Shown here in pieces: positions 15,890 through 24,906 of a stretch of 55,965 nucleotides of DNA. The notes under the pieces were generated by a model, which saw only the letters and a program-made list of their open reading frames with translations, searched no databases and was not told where the DNA came from. The stretch spans positions 1 through 55,965 of the forward strand of contig JAJPXB010000036.1 of assembly GCA_021205695.1 (NCBI GenBank), read 5' to 3'. The first letter of the stretch is position 1. The number at the start of each line of letters is the position of its first letter. A program made the position numbers and the translations under genes. The DNA comes from Clostridiales bacterium (lineage in GTDB: Bacteria > Bacillota > Clostridia > Oscillospirales > Oscillospiraceae).

Positions 15890-17170
15890 TCACTCGATCA
15901 TGTTGATGACGACGTTGGAATACTCCTGATCGAAGTTGTTCTCATAGTCGTTGTCAACGACCAGCTCGCCGCTGACGACGGAAGCCAGCAGGGCCTCGTA
16001 ATCCTCGACGGTGAAGTTGGTCATGGACCAGGTATCGGTGGGCAGGCCCACGGCGCCGTCAGCAGCGCCCAGGGTGGTGGTGGTGCCGCCGATCTCGTCC
16101 CAGGTGCCGTCATAGTACTTGCCGACGGCGTACTCGGTAGCCTCGGCCAGGCCCTTCATGGCGGAGGTGATGACGGTATCGGACTCGCTGGACTGGTCGA
16201 CGTCCACGCCGATCACAGCGCCGTCGTTCTCAGCGGCGGCGGTGGCGATGGAGGAGAACATGGAGCCGCCGCAGGCGAACACGACCTCAGTGCCGTTGGA
16301 ATACCAGCCGGAAATCATGGTCTGCAGGTCAGGGGAGGCGCTGTAGCTGGAGCCATAGAGCCAGGAATAGTTGATGTTGACAGTGATGCCCAGAGCGGCA
16401 GCGGCGTCATTGGCGCCCTGCACATAGCCATAGCCGTAACGGCAGCAGGCGGGGTTGGTGCCGCCACCGCCGCCGGAGAAGCCCAGCTCGGTGTAGCCTT
16501 CCATGACGGCAGCATAGCCGGCGAAGTAGCCGCACTGCTCCTCCTGGAAGTTGATGCCGGCCACGTTGGTCAGAGCGGTGTCGCCATCATACAGGGTGTA
16601 GCCGTCGATAAAGACGAACTGCACGTCAGGATAGGCGATAGCGGCCTGGGTCAGAGCGGTCTCCTGGAGATAACCGGCGCAGACAACGACCTTGGCGCCT
16701 GCATCGCAGGCGGCTGCCATGGCGTCATAGCGGTCATCATCGGTGGCCTCGCTCTCGTTGGCGGGCTGATAATACTTGTAGGACAGGCCGTTCTCATAGG
16801 CGTACAGCTTGACGCCGTTCCAGGTGCCCTCGTTGAAGGACTTGTCCTTCAGGGAACCCACGTCGGTGACGAAGGCGATCTCATAAGTACCGTCCTCGGA
16901 GGTCATGTTGTCGTCGATGTCGTCGGCGGAGACAGTCTCGGTGGAGGTGGTGTCCTCAGTCTCGGCCTCAGCCTCAGCCTCGACTTCATCGGTCTCCTCA
17001 GCGGTGTCGGCGTCGCTGGACTCCTCGGTGGTGTCAGCGTCGCTGGTTTCCTCGGTGGTATCACTGGTGTCTTCGGTGGTAGTGCTGTCGCTGCTGCTGC
17101 CACAGGCGGCCAGGGCGAAGCACATCATCAGAGCCAGCAGGAGAGCGAGGAGCTTCTTCATCTGTTTCAT
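15890..17170 (-). CDS. bmpA: BMP family nucleoside-binding lipoprotein
   Basis: A 426-residue substrate-binding lipoprotein. The signal peptide ends in the lipobox LAAC (Cys22), followed by an unusually long acidic Ser/Thr/Asp/Glu linker of about 65 residues, then the BMP/PnrA type I binding fold from about residue 95 (IAFVTDVGSLKDKSFN). Characterised BMP proteins bind purine or pyrimidine nucleosides. It is the first gene of the importer operon and diverges from psuK and psuG, which makes pseudouridine a reasonable ligand guess. The acidic linker resembles those of the lipoproteins at 29.6 and 30.0 kb, so it may be a species habit. AAAGGA lies 12 bases before ATG 17170. Confidence 0.9.
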   Translation of the reverse strand: MKQMKKLLALLLALMMCFALAACGSSSDSTTTEDTSDTTEETSDADTTEESSDADTAEETDEVEAEAEAETEDTTSTETVSADDIDDNMTSEDGTYEIAFVTDVGSLKDKSFNEGTWNGVKLYAYENGLSYKYYQPANESEATDDDRYDAMAAACDAGAKVVVCAGYLQETALTQAAIAYPDVQFVFIDGYTLYDGDTALTNVAGINFQEEQCGYFAGYAAVMEGYTELGFSGGGGGTNPACCRYGYGYVQGANDAAAALGITVNINYSWLYGSSYSASPDLQTMISGWYSNGTEVVFACGGSMFSSIATAAAENDGAVIGVDVDQSSESDTVITSAMKGLAEATEYAVGKYYDGTWDEIGGTTTTLGAADGAVGLPTDTWSMTNFTVEDYEALLASVVSGELVVDNDYENNFDQEYSNVVINMIE

Positions 17171-17280
17171 CCGTGTGTCATCCTTTCCTGATTAGATTCC
17201 CCGGCGTCATTGCACTCCGGGGCCGGAATTGCCCAGAGCCGCACCTTGTCACCAAAGATCATAAGTCTGAGCGTATGAAC

Positions 17281-17309
17281 ATTTTAACATTGGCTTTACA
17301 AAATAGCAA
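17281..17309 (-). promoter_or_regulatory. Promoter of the BMP importer operon
   Basis: Minus-strand TTGCTA and TAAAAT with 17-base spacing. The transcript would have an untranslated leader of about 100 bases (17171-17275). I see no known riboswitch core in that leader. The promoter lies back to back with the psuK promoter in the 364-base divergent region 17171-17534. Confidence 0.55.
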
Positions 17310-17446
17310 CCCCCAAAATCGGCTAATTTTGGACAAAAACAGCGCCCGATGGCGGCAAATTTCCCATGCCTGTCCCCACTTCGCGCCCGGATCGGGTATG
17401 GGAATGCGCTGACAGGGCATATTTTACACAAATCAGACAAAATCGG

Positions 17447-17475
17447 TTGACCGCGCCGGGGAAATACGGTATAAT
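17447..17475 (+). promoter_or_regulatory. Sigma-A promoter of psuK
   Basis: TTGACC and a perfect TATAAT separated by 17 bases, 60 bases upstream of the gene. Confidence 0.75.
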
Positions 17476-17534
17476 AAGCCAAAATCAGCTTGGTAAGCAT
17501 TTGTTTATTCAGGTGTGGGAGAGGAGGGGCCTTC

Positions 17535-18614
17535 ATGACCCAGCGGGAGCGGGAAATTCTGAACTGGATCGCAGAAAACCCCATGATCTCCCAGCAGGAG
17601 CTGGCGGATCGGGCGGGGATCACCCGCTCCTCGGTGGCGGTCCACATCTCCAACCTGATGAAGAAGGGATATATCGCCGGAAAGGGCTACGTCCTCCGTA
17701 CCGCCTCCTATGTGGCGGTGGTGGGCGGCGTGAATATGGACATCGGCGGGCGGGCCTATGCCCCCCTGGTGGCCGGCGACTCCAACCCCGGCCGGGTGCG
17801 TATGTCCCTGGGCGGCGTGGGGCGGAACATCGCCCACAACCTGGCGCTGCTGGGGGCGGACGTTCGGCTGCTCACCGCCTTCGGGGACGACATCTACGCC
17901 CAGAAAATCGCCGCCTCCTGCGGGGAGCTGGGCATCGACATCTCCCAGGCGCTCCAGGTCCCCGGCGGGATCACCTCTAACTATGTCTTTCTCTCCGGCC
18001 CGGATGGGGACATGGCTCTGGCCATCTCGGACATGGACATCTACGACCACGTGACCCCGGGCTATCTCCAGAGCCACAGGGCTCTGCTGGACAACGCCCA
18101 GATCGTCATTCTGGACACCAACATCCCCACCGAATCGGTGTGCTGGCTGTGCGAGAATGTAAAGGCCCCCATCTTTGCCGACCCGGTGTCCACCGCCAAG
18201 GCGGTCAAGCTCCGGGGGGTGCTGGGCAAAATCCACACTCTCAAGCCCAACCGCTGTGAGGCGGAGCTGCTCTCCGGGATATCCATCACCGACGACGAGA
18301 GCCTGGCGCGGGCGACCCAGGTCCTGCTGGACACCGGCCTGCGCCGGGTGTTCATCTCCCTGGGCAGCGAGGGCGTTTACGCCGCCGACCACCGGGAGCG
18401 TCTTCGGCTGCCCTGCTATCCCGCCCATGTGGTCAACGCCACCGGCGCCGGAGACGCTTTTATGGCGGCTCTGGCCTGGGCCTACCTGGAGGGCAACGAC
18501 CTGGAGGGCTCCGCCCGGCGGGCCCTGGCCGCCGCCGCCGTCTCCATCGAGGGGACGGAGACCATCAACCCTCAGCTCACCGGCGAGGCCATTTTGGCCC
18601 GGATGGCCCAATAA
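17535..18614 (+). CDS. psuK: Pseudouridine kinase with N-terminal HTH domain
   Basis: A 359-residue PfkB/ribokinase-family kinase. Residues 1-55 are a winged helix-turn-helix (LNWIAENPMISQQELADRAGITRSSVAVHIS), and the kinase fold starts at VAVVGGVNMDIGG. The catalytic motif NATGAGDAFMAALAW (anion hole and base) is near residues 302-316. In combination with psuG downstream, the product is pseudouridine 5'-phosphate. The HTH suggests it may also regulate its own locus, a known arrangement in this sugar-kinase subgroup. ATG 17535 follows GAGGAGGGG. Related adenosine/ribose kinases look similar; the psuG neighbour decides the call. Confidence 0.88.
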   Translation: MTQREREILNWIAENPMISQQELADRAGITRSSVAVHISNLMKKGYIAGKGYVLRTASYVAVVGGVNMDIGGRAYAPLVAGDSNPGRVRMSLGGVGRNIAHNLALLGADVRLLTAFGDDIYAQKIAASCGELGIDISQALQVPGGITSNYVFLSGPDGDMALAISDMDIYDHVTPGYLQSHRALLDNAQIVILDTNIPTESVCWLCENVKAPIFADPVSTAKAVKLRGVLGKIHTLKPNRCEAELLSGISITDDESLARATQVLLDTGLRRVFISLGSEGVYAADHRERLRLPCYPAHVVNATGAGDAFMAALAWAYLEGNDLEGSARRALAAAAVSIEGTETINPQLTGEAILARMAQ

Positions 18615-18697
18615 AAGCTGTCCCTGCCGCTGCGCGGCTGTTTTCACCATCCGCCATCCAATTCATTTCGCATCATAATAGTAGGAGGTACTGCACT

Positions 18698-19615
18698 ATG
18701 TCTCTCAACAAGTATCTGGACGTGGCCCCCGAGGTGGCCCAGGCGCTGAAGGACAACCGGCCCGTGGTGGCCCTGGAGTCCACCATCATCTCCCACGGTA
18801 TGCCCTATCCGCAGAACGTGGAGACCGCCCTCAAGGTGGAAGAGATCATCCGCTCCTGCGGAGCCGTCCCGGCCACCATCGCCATTATCGGCGGGCGGCT
18901 CAAGGCAGGCTGCACCCCGGAGGAGATCGAGCATCTGGGCAAGAAGGGCCAGGCGGTCACCAAGGTCTCCCGCCGCGATCTGCCGGTCATCATCGCCAAG
19001 GGGATGGACGGGGCCACCACCGTCACCACCACCATGCTCATCGCCAATCTGGCGGGCATCTCCGTCTTTGCCACCGGCGGCATCGGCGGCGTCCACCGGG
19101 GAGCGGAGACCACCATGGACATCTCCGCCGACCTGGAGGAACTGGCCCAGACGCCTGTCATGGTCATCTGCGCCGGAGCCAAGTCCATTCTGGACCTGGG
19201 GCTGACCCTGGAGTATCTGGAGACTAAGGGCGTCCCCGTCATCGGCTACGGCACCAGCGAGCTGCCCGCCTTCTATACCCGCAAGAGCGGCTTCGGCGTG
19301 GACTACGAGCTGGACACCCCCGCAGAGGTGGCCGCAGCCTTCCGCGCCCAGCGGGAGCTGGGGCTCAAAGGCGGTATGCTGGTGACCAACCCCATCCCGG
19401 AGGAGTACTCCATGGATGCGGACGTCATCAACAGGGCCATCGACGAGGCGGTGGCCGAGGCCAACGCCCAGGGTATCCACGGCAAGCAGACCACCCCCTT
19501 CCTGCTGGCCAGAATCAAGGATCTGACCGGCGGCGACAGTCTGGACTCCAACATCCAGCTGGTGTTCAACAACGCCCGCCTGGCCTCCGCCGTGGCCACG
19601 GAGCTGTGCAAGTAA
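18698..19615 (+). CDS. psuG: Pseudouridine-5'-phosphate glycosidase
   Basis: A 305-residue enzyme that splits pseudouridine 5'-phosphate to uracil and ribose 5-phosphate. The family core is complete: VALESTIISHGMPYPQN, TIAIIGGRLKAG, the DGATTVTTTM motif, FATGGIGGVHRGAE and the active-site region CAGAKSILDLGLTLEYLET. AGGAGG precedes ATG 18698. It lies 83 bases after psuK, presumably in the same transcript, and ends at a terminator at 19639. Works in the cytosol in salvage of RNA-derived pseudouridine. Confidence 0.97.
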   Translation: MSLNKYLDVAPEVAQALKDNRPVVALESTIISHGMPYPQNVETALKVEEIIRSCGAVPATIAIIGGRLKAGCTPEEIEHLGKKGQAVTKVSRRDLPVIIAKGMDGATTVTTTMLIANLAGISVFATGGIGGVHRGAETTMDISADLEELAQTPVMVICAGAKSILDLGLTLEYLETKGVPVIGYGTSELPAFYTRKSGFGVDYELDTPAEVAAAFRAQRELGLKGGMLVTNPIPEEYSMDADVINRAIDEAVAEANAQGIHGKQTTPFLLARIKDLTGGDSLDSNIQLVFNNARLASAVATELCK

Positions 19616-19638
19616 AACAACATCCGCATTTTGGCAGG

Positions 19639-19672
19639 CCGAGCCTCCCCGGGGAGGTTCGGTTTGCTTTTT
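19639..19672 (+). terminator. Terminator of psuKG
   Basis: CCGAGCCTCCCC pairs with GGGGAGGTTCGG (one G-T), followed by TTTGCTTTTT. Its T-tract overlaps the -35 of the next promoter. Confidence 0.75.
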
Positions 19673-19692
19673 CCCTGCGGATGGGGTACAAT
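19664..19692 (+). promoter_or_regulatory. Promoter of pepF
   Basis: TTGCTT and TACAAT with 17-base spacing. The -10 overlaps an in-frame ATG at 19691, excluding it as the pepF start. Confidence 0.6.
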
Positions 19693-19732
19693 GGTTGCAG
19701 TGAAGCTTTCGGAAAGGAATGAAGCAAACGCC

Positions 19733-21538
19733 ATGAGCACCACCCTTCGCAAAGATGTCCCCGTCGCCGAGACATGGGATCTGTCCCTCATCTACCCCAC
19801 CGAGGAGGCCATGTATCAGGATGCCCGGCGCCTGGAAGCGCTGGCCGACAGCATGGTTCAGCAGTACCAGGGCAGGCTGACCACCCCTGAGACGGTCAAC
19901 GCCTGCCTGGACGACTTCCGGGAGGCCATCCGGCTGCTGACCCTGACCTCCAACTATTGCCATCTGGCGGTGGAGGTGGACTACACCGACGCCCATAACC
20001 AGGAGCGGAACGGGGAGCAGAACCGCCTGGCCGCCCAGGTGATGAGCCGGCTCAGCTTTGTAAACAGCGAGCTGTCCCAGGCGGACGAGGCCCTGCTGGC
20101 AGAGGCCGCCGCCCAGTCTGAGGCCAACTGCCATTTTCTCCGGGATATCCTCCGGGAGAAGCCCCACCGGCTCCACCCGGATACGGAGCGCACCTTGGCC
20201 GCCCTGTCCCAGACGATCAATGCGCCCTACCAGATCTACAATATGGCGAAGCTGGCGGACATGAAATTCCTGCCCTTTGCCGTGGACGGGAAGGAGTACC
20301 CTCTGGGCTACTCCCTGTTTGAGGACGATTACGAATACGAGACGGATACCGCCGTCCGGCGGGGCGCCTTCTCCGCCTTCTCCGCCAAGCTCCGGGAGTA
20401 CGAAAACGTCACCGCCGCCGCCTACAACGCCCAGGTGCAGACGGAAAAGACCATGGCCGACCTCCGGGGCTACGATTCCGTATTTGACAGCCTTCTCTTT
20501 GACCAGAAGGTGGACCAGACCCTCTACCACCGGCAGATCGACCTGATCATGGAGCGGCTCGCGCCCCATATGCGGCGGTATGCCCGGCTGCTGAAAAAGC
20601 TGCACGGGCTGGATCGAATGACCTTTGCCGATCTGAAGATCGCCGTAGACCCGGCATATGACCCCAAGGTCACCATCCAGGGCTCCAGGGAATATATCGA
20701 GAAGGGCCTCTCCATCATGGGGGAGGACTATGTGGCCATGGTGCGGGAGGCCTATGAAAACCGCTGGATCGACTTTGCCCGGAATCAGGGCAAATCCACC
20801 GGCGGCTTCTGCTCCAGCCCCTACGGGAAAAATTCCTACATCCTGCTGGCCTGGAACGAGCGGATGTCGGACGTGTTCACGCTGGCCCACGAGCTGGGCC
20901 ATGCCGGGCATTTCCGGGCCTGCAACAGCGCCCAGTCCATTTTCGACACCAACGTCTCCACCTATTTTGTGGAGGCTCCCTCCACCATGAACGAGCTGCT
21001 CATGGCCCACTATCTCCTCAAGACCAGCGACGATCCCCGATTCCGCCGCTGGGTGCTCTCCTGCATGATCCGCAACACCTATTACCACAACTTCGTCACC
21101 CATCTGCTGGAGGCCGCCTATCAGCGGGAGGTCTACCGCATCGTGGACCGGGGCGGCAGCGTCAACGCCGATACGCTGAGCCGTATCATGAAGGAGACGC
21201 TACAGACCTTCTGGGGCGACGCCGTGGATATCGACGATGATGCGGCCCTGACCTGGATGCGGCAGCCCCACTATTACATGGGCCTGTACTCTTACACCTA
21301 CAGCGCAGGGCTGACGGTGGCGACCCAGGTCTGCAAGCGCATTGAGACGGAGGGCCAGACCGCCGTGGACGACTGGAAGCGGGTACTGGCCGCGGGCAGC
21401 ACCCTGGACCCGGTGGGCCTGGCCGCCCTGGCCGGGGTGGATATCACCACGGACGCCCCCCTGCTGGACACCATCGATACCATCGGCGGCATCATCACCG
21501 AGATCGAGGAGCTGACCGCCCAAATCGAGGGTGTGTGA
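19733..21538 (+). CDS. pepF: Oligoendopeptidase F
   Basis: A 601-residue M3B zinc metallopeptidase, the normal length, that cuts peptides of roughly 7-17 residues in the cytosol. The N-terminal part (ETWDLSLIYPTEEAMYQDA) and the zinc motif HELGH in TLAHELGHAGHF near residue 386 are intact, as is the late glutamate-containing VEAPSTMNE. ATG 19733 is used because the nearest upstream in-frame ATG lies inside the -10; its ribosome site (GGAAAGGA, 14 bases away) is a little distant. It is monocistronic. Confidence 0.93.
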   Translation: MSTTLRKDVPVAETWDLSLIYPTEEAMYQDARRLEALADSMVQQYQGRLTTPETVNACLDDFREAIRLLTLTSNYCHLAVEVDYTDAHNQERNGEQNRLAAQVMSRLSFVNSELSQADEALLAEAAAQSEANCHFLRDILREKPHRLHPDTERTLAALSQTINAPYQIYNMAKLADMKFLPFAVDGKEYPLGYSLFEDDYEYETDTAVRRGAFSAFSAKLREYENVTAAAYNAQVQTEKTMADLRGYDSVFDSLLFDQKVDQTLYHRQIDLIMERLAPHMRRYARLLKKLHGLDRMTFADLKIAVDPAYDPKVTIQGSREYIEKGLSIMGEDYVAMVREAYENRWIDFARNQGKSTGGFCSSPYGKNSYILLAWNERMSDVFTLAHELGHAGHFRACNSAQSIFDTNVSTYFVEAPSTMNELLMAHYLLKTSDDPRFRRWVLSCMIRNTYYHNFVTHLLEAAYQREVYRIVDRGGSVNADTLSRIMKETLQTFWGDAVDIDDDAALTWMRQPHYYMGLYSYTYSAGLTVATQVCKRIETEGQTAVDDWKRVLAAGSTLDPVGLAALAGVDITTDAPLLDTIDTIGGIITEIEELTAQIEGV

Positions 21539-21716
21539 ACGCCACAGACAAGTCCAAACAGATAAGCGGAACCGTCTATCATTACAGTGCAAATCGAATA
21601 TGCGGCTCCTCGCCGCACTGCAATGTGCTAAGAGCTATACTTTGCGCAATTGCACACTGCATGCCTCCTGCGGGCGGCGTCTTATCTCTCGCACAGTCGT
21701 TGCCTCAGAGCCCAAA

Positions 21717-21746
21717 GCTCCCCGACAGCAAACGCTGCCGGGGAGC
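21717..21746 (-). terminator. Hairpin between pepF and the GH3 gene
   Basis: GCTCCCCG and CAGC pair with GCTG and CGGGGAGC around an AAAC loop. It lies between two convergent genes and could end either; only three Ts follow on the minus strand. The other bases of 21539-21782 show no gene. Confidence 0.55.
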
Positions 21747-21782
21747 CGCTTGGGGAAATGAGGATTTATATCATCTGTGTTA

Positions 21783-24700
21783 TCACGCCTGCCTGGCGGC
21801 CTCTTTTGCCGCTCTCTTTGCGGCTTTTTTTGCCGCTTTTCGCTCCAGCTTGGCCAGCTTGCGCCTGCTGGGCTTGAAGGTACGGAAAATAGTGTAGACG
21901 ATCCACAAAATCAGCAGGATGCAGACGGCATTTATACCGATCAGGAGCTTGTCCGTCAGCCGCATTCCCTCCACGAAGGTGCCGCCGGGGGCCAGACCGT
22001 TCATGGCGTTGGAGTTGGCGATGGTGTAGAGAATGTGGTGCATGGCCTGACGGGCGTAGTAGTAGGTGGCCTCGTCGTTCTCGTCGAAGTCGTACCGGGC
22101 GGCCTCCTCCAGATAGGTCAGCTTGGCGTCGCCGCCGGCCTCGGTCATCTGGTAACCGTCCATGAACACGCCGGTGTTGGCAGCGTCCGTGAGGACAAAG
22201 CCGTTGAACGCCCACTCGTTGCGGAGAATGCCGGTGAGCAGATTATAGCATCCGCCCGTCCAGGTGGCGCCCACCCGGTTGAAGGAGGTCATGACTGCCT
22301 GGGCCGCCCGGATGGTGGTAGTGGCGTTGGTGAGGTTGCCGTCCTCATCCTGGGCGATGTACTTCAGCTCCACATCCCCCACCTTCATGCACATCTCAAA
22401 GGGAACCAGGTAGATTTCCCGGGCTGCCTGCTCGTTGAGCCAGGTGGCGACAGAGTACTGACCCTCCGTGTCACCCCGGTGGTCCTCCTGGTCGTTGAAG
22501 GCAAAGTGCTTGATATAGGCGTACACGCCCTTGGTGGCCGCGCCATAGATGGCGTTGGAGGCCACAGCGCCGGAGAGGAAGGCGTCCTCAGAGTAGTACT
22601 CGCCGTTCCGCCCGGAGAAGGGGGTGCGGTGGATGTTCATGGAGGGGGCATACCAGCCGTTGCAGCCGCCCAGCAGGGCCTCGTTGCCGATCATGGTGCC
22701 AAATTCCAATGCCAGCTCCTGGTTCCAGGTCTGGGCCAGCGTCATGGAATTAGGATAATATTTCCCGGTGCCGCCGTAGAGCAAGCCGTTAGCGGTGTCG
22801 GAATCAATGGTGAAGGGCTTGTCCACGCTCTCGATTGACTCCACGCCGTAGCCGGAACAGGAGACGGTGTTGTAATAGTCCTCGGCGGTGAGCTGATCCA
22901 GCAGGTCATCCCACAGGGGGTCGTCGTAGTCCAGGCCACGCAGGTCGATGAGGGTCAGGCCGTTGTCCGCCCCGTAGACGATGTCCACGTCGATGGTGGA
23001 GGCATCCACCGGAGTGCCGGAGTCGAAGCTCTCCAGCTGGGCCAGAAGCTCGTCACTGGCAGTCTTGGTGTAGGTGTAGGAGACGCCGTCCTCCCCGTTG
23101 ATCTCATTGCCCCAGGTGGAGACCTGGCTGCTGACCTCGCCGTCATGAGTGGGGAAGGTGCCCACCCAGTCGGACCGGGTCAGATAGGTGACGTCGCCCT
23201 GGGCGTCGGAGAGCTGGTTGGTGATCTCCACGCCGCTGTAGCTGTCCACAGAGTAGGTGGTGGCGTCGAACTCCTCCACCACATAGAGGGAGGTAAAGGA
23301 GGCGTCCCCTTCCACGTCGGCGCCCTTGGCGGCCAGGACATTGTTCACGGCGGCATGGGCGTTGACAGCAGCGGTGACGTAGTAGTCACCGGCATCCAGG
23401 ATATAGGTCTGGGCGTTGGTGTAGTCATAGGATTTCAGCTGCTCCCGGGAGAAGGAGATTTCCACCGTCTCGGTGGCCCCCGGTTCCAGCTCGCTGGTCT
23501 TGCCATAGCCCACCAGGGCAACGGAGGCCTTTTCCACGCTGTTTTCGATGTCGTACTCGGTGTAGGGGGACTGGATGTAGACCTCCACCACGTCCTTGCC
23601 CGCCACGTCGCCGGTGTTGGTCACGTCCACGGTGACGGTGCAGGTGTCGTCCGTCCAGTTCGTGGTCATGTTGGACCACTCGAAGGTGGTGTAGCTCAGG
23701 CCGTAGCCGAAGGGATAGACTACCTCGGTGTCATAGTCGTACTCCCCGGCGTTGCCCTGATTCAGCTCCACGTCCTCATAGCGGGTCTCATAATACTTAT
23801 AGCCTACATAGATGCCCTCTTCGTAGGAGACGTAATTGTAGACGGTCATGTTGCCGTCCTCATCGGTGTACTGATAGTCACCGAAGTTCTGGGCGGCGGG
23901 GGAGGCCAGTGCGTCGGCGGCGAAGGTGTCCACCGTCCGGCCGGAGGGGTTCACCTCGCCGGTGAGGATGCGGGGGATAGCTGTAATGCCGTCGGGCGCA
24001 TAGAGAACCGCCGTGATGTTGGGGTAGTCCTCCAGCCAGCCCAGTTCCAGAGCAGCGTTGGAGTTCACCACCAGGATAACCTCATCAAAGTTGTCGTTCA
24101 GGTACTGGAGAATCTCCAGCTCGATGGAGTCCGGCTCCAGGTAGCTCTTGCTCTTGTCCTCCTCGATGTCGGTGTGGTTATACATGGAGCGGGGCATATC
24201 CCGGCCCTCGCCGGCTACCCGCTTGAGCCAATAGATGGGAACGGTGCCTTCCACGCTCTCCAGCAGGCCATCCTCCGCCTCCAGCTCGCTGAGGGGTACC
24301 TCGTTGATGGAGAAGTCCTCATCGTCGCCGTAGCTGATGGAGCCGGTGCCCAGACCGTAGCCCTCGCCGGACTTGGCAGAGTAGAAGCCCCACAGGGTAG
24401 TGTTGATGCTGACCCCTGCCTCGGAGAACAGGGTCTGGAGGCTCCGGCCGCCCGTTATGCTGTCCGTAGAGGTGACCGTCGCGCTGTTCACGCTGAACAG
24501 GCTGTATACCGTGTCCTCACTGAGGGGCAGGGTGCCGTCGTTCTCCAGCAGGACGACGCCCTCGTCGGCGATCTGGTCAGCCAGAGCGTCCTCCGCGTCG
24601 CTGATGGTTTCGGCGGTGTAGTCGGCGGTGTAGTAGTCCAGGTCAAGCCCGGTGGTGTCTACGGCGGAATTGTCCACCCCGATATCGAGGCCGCTCATAA

Positions 24701-24842
24701 AGACATCCACCATCCGTTCGTAGCTGGGCAGGATGGTGCTGACCGCCACCATCACCACCACCAGAATGAGACAGACGATGCCCCGTAACGTGGTGGTGAC
24801 GATTTTTCCCGCCAATCCCGGGTGTTTTTTCTTCCCTTCCAT
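21783..24842 (-). CDS. Glycoside hydrolase family 3 protein, reversed domain order, membrane-anchored
   Basis: A 1019-residue protein whose GH3 parts are swapped. After a membrane helix (about 18-40) comes the GH3 C-terminal alpha/beta domain (from about 80, DEGVVLLENDGTLPL), then an FnIII-like domain (about 410-500), and only then the TIM-barrel domain (about 580-950) with APSMNIHRTPFSGRNGEYY, KHFAFNDQ near 777 and the likely nucleophile Asp in GFVLTDAANTG near 885. It ends with a second membrane helix (INAVCILLILWIVYTIF) and a Lys/Arg/Ala tail, so both ends should be cytosolic and the enzyme exposed outside. The substrate is probably a beta-linked glycan or glycoside. AGGAGG before ATG 24842 is inside a hairpin. 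Confidence 0.85.
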   Translation of the reverse strand: MEGKKKHPGLAGKIVTTTLRGIVCLILVVVMVAVSTILPSYERMVDVFMSGLDIGVDNSAVDTTGLDLDYYTADYTAETISDAEDALADQIADEGVVLLENDGTLPLSEDTVYSLFSVNSATVTSTDSITGGRSLQTLFSEAGVSINTTLWGFYSAKSGEGYGLGTGSISYGDDEDFSINEVPLSELEAEDGLLESVEGTVPIYWLKRVAGEGRDMPRSMYNHTDIEEDKSKSYLEPDSIELEILQYLNDNFDEVILVVNSNAALELGWLEDYPNITAVLYAPDGITAIPRILTGEVNPSGRTVDTFAADALASPAAQNFGDYQYTDEDGNMTVYNYVSYEEGIYVGYKYYETRYEDVELNQGNAGEYDYDTEVVYPFGYGLSYTTFEWSNMTTNWTDDTCTVTVDVTNTGDVAGKDVVEVYIQSPYTEYDIENSVEKASVALVGYGKTSELEPGATETVEISFSREQLKSYDYTNAQTYILDAGDYYVTAAVNAHAAVNNVLAAKGADVEGDASFTSLYVVEEFDATTYSVDSYSGVEITNQLSDAQGDVTYLTRSDWVGTFPTHDGEVSSQVSTWGNEINGEDGVSYTYTKTASDELLAQLESFDSGTPVDASTIDVDIVYGADNGLTLIDLRGLDYDDPLWDDLLDQLTAEDYYNTVSCSGYGVESIESVDKPFTIDSDTANGLLYGGTGKYYPNSMTLAQTWNQELALEFGTMIGNEALLGGCNGWYAPSMNIHRTPFSGRNGEYYSEDAFLSGAVASNAIYGAATKGVYAYIKHFAFNDQEDHRGDTEGQYSVATWLNEQAAREIYLVPFEMCMKVGDVELKYIAQDEDGNLTNATTTIRAAQAVMTSFNRVGATWTGGCYNLLTGILRNEWAFNGFVLTDAANTGVFMDGYQMTEAGGDAKLTYLEEAARYDFDENDEATYYYARQAMHHILYTIANSNAMNGLAPGGTFVEGMRLTDKLLIGINAVCILLILWIVYTIFRTFKPSRRKLAKLERKAAKKAAKRAAKEAARQA

Positions 24843-24850
24843 AAAAATTT

Positions 24851-24895
24851 CCTCCTATCCGTTGTTGGCCGGGTGTGTCCCGGCTGGATAGGAGG
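24851..24895 (-). promoter_or_regulatory. Hairpin burying the GH3 ribosome site
   Basis: A 10-bp outer stem (CCTCCTATCC with GGATAGGAGG) and an inner GCCGGG/CCCGGC stem. On the minus strand the 3' arm contains the AGGAGG used by the GH3 gene, so the fold would block translation. It could also act as a weak terminator after the kinase gene. Confidence 0.6.
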
Positions 24896-24906
24896 ATGAT
24901 AACAAA

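Noticed and set aside
14330..17191. A 953-codon plus-strand open frame opposite the importer operon
   Set aside because: It is the antisense of nupO and the BMP lipoprotein gene, whose families are certain. GC-rich codon use on the minus strand keeps this frame open; composition is Gly/Val/Leu/His-rich without domains.
17171..17280. Possible purine-type riboswitch in the BMP operon leader
   Set aside because: The 100-base leader fits the idea for a nucleoside importer, but the conserved purine-aptamer core and paired loop sequences are not visible.
18644..21103. An 819-codon minus-strand open frame opposite psuG and pepF
   Set aside because: Antisense shadow of two well-defined enzymes; no ribosome site, no recognisable domain.
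23145..24788. A 547-codon plus-strand open frame inside the GH3 gene
   Set aside because: Shadow of the GH3 coding strand; Val/Gly/His-rich product without homology cues.
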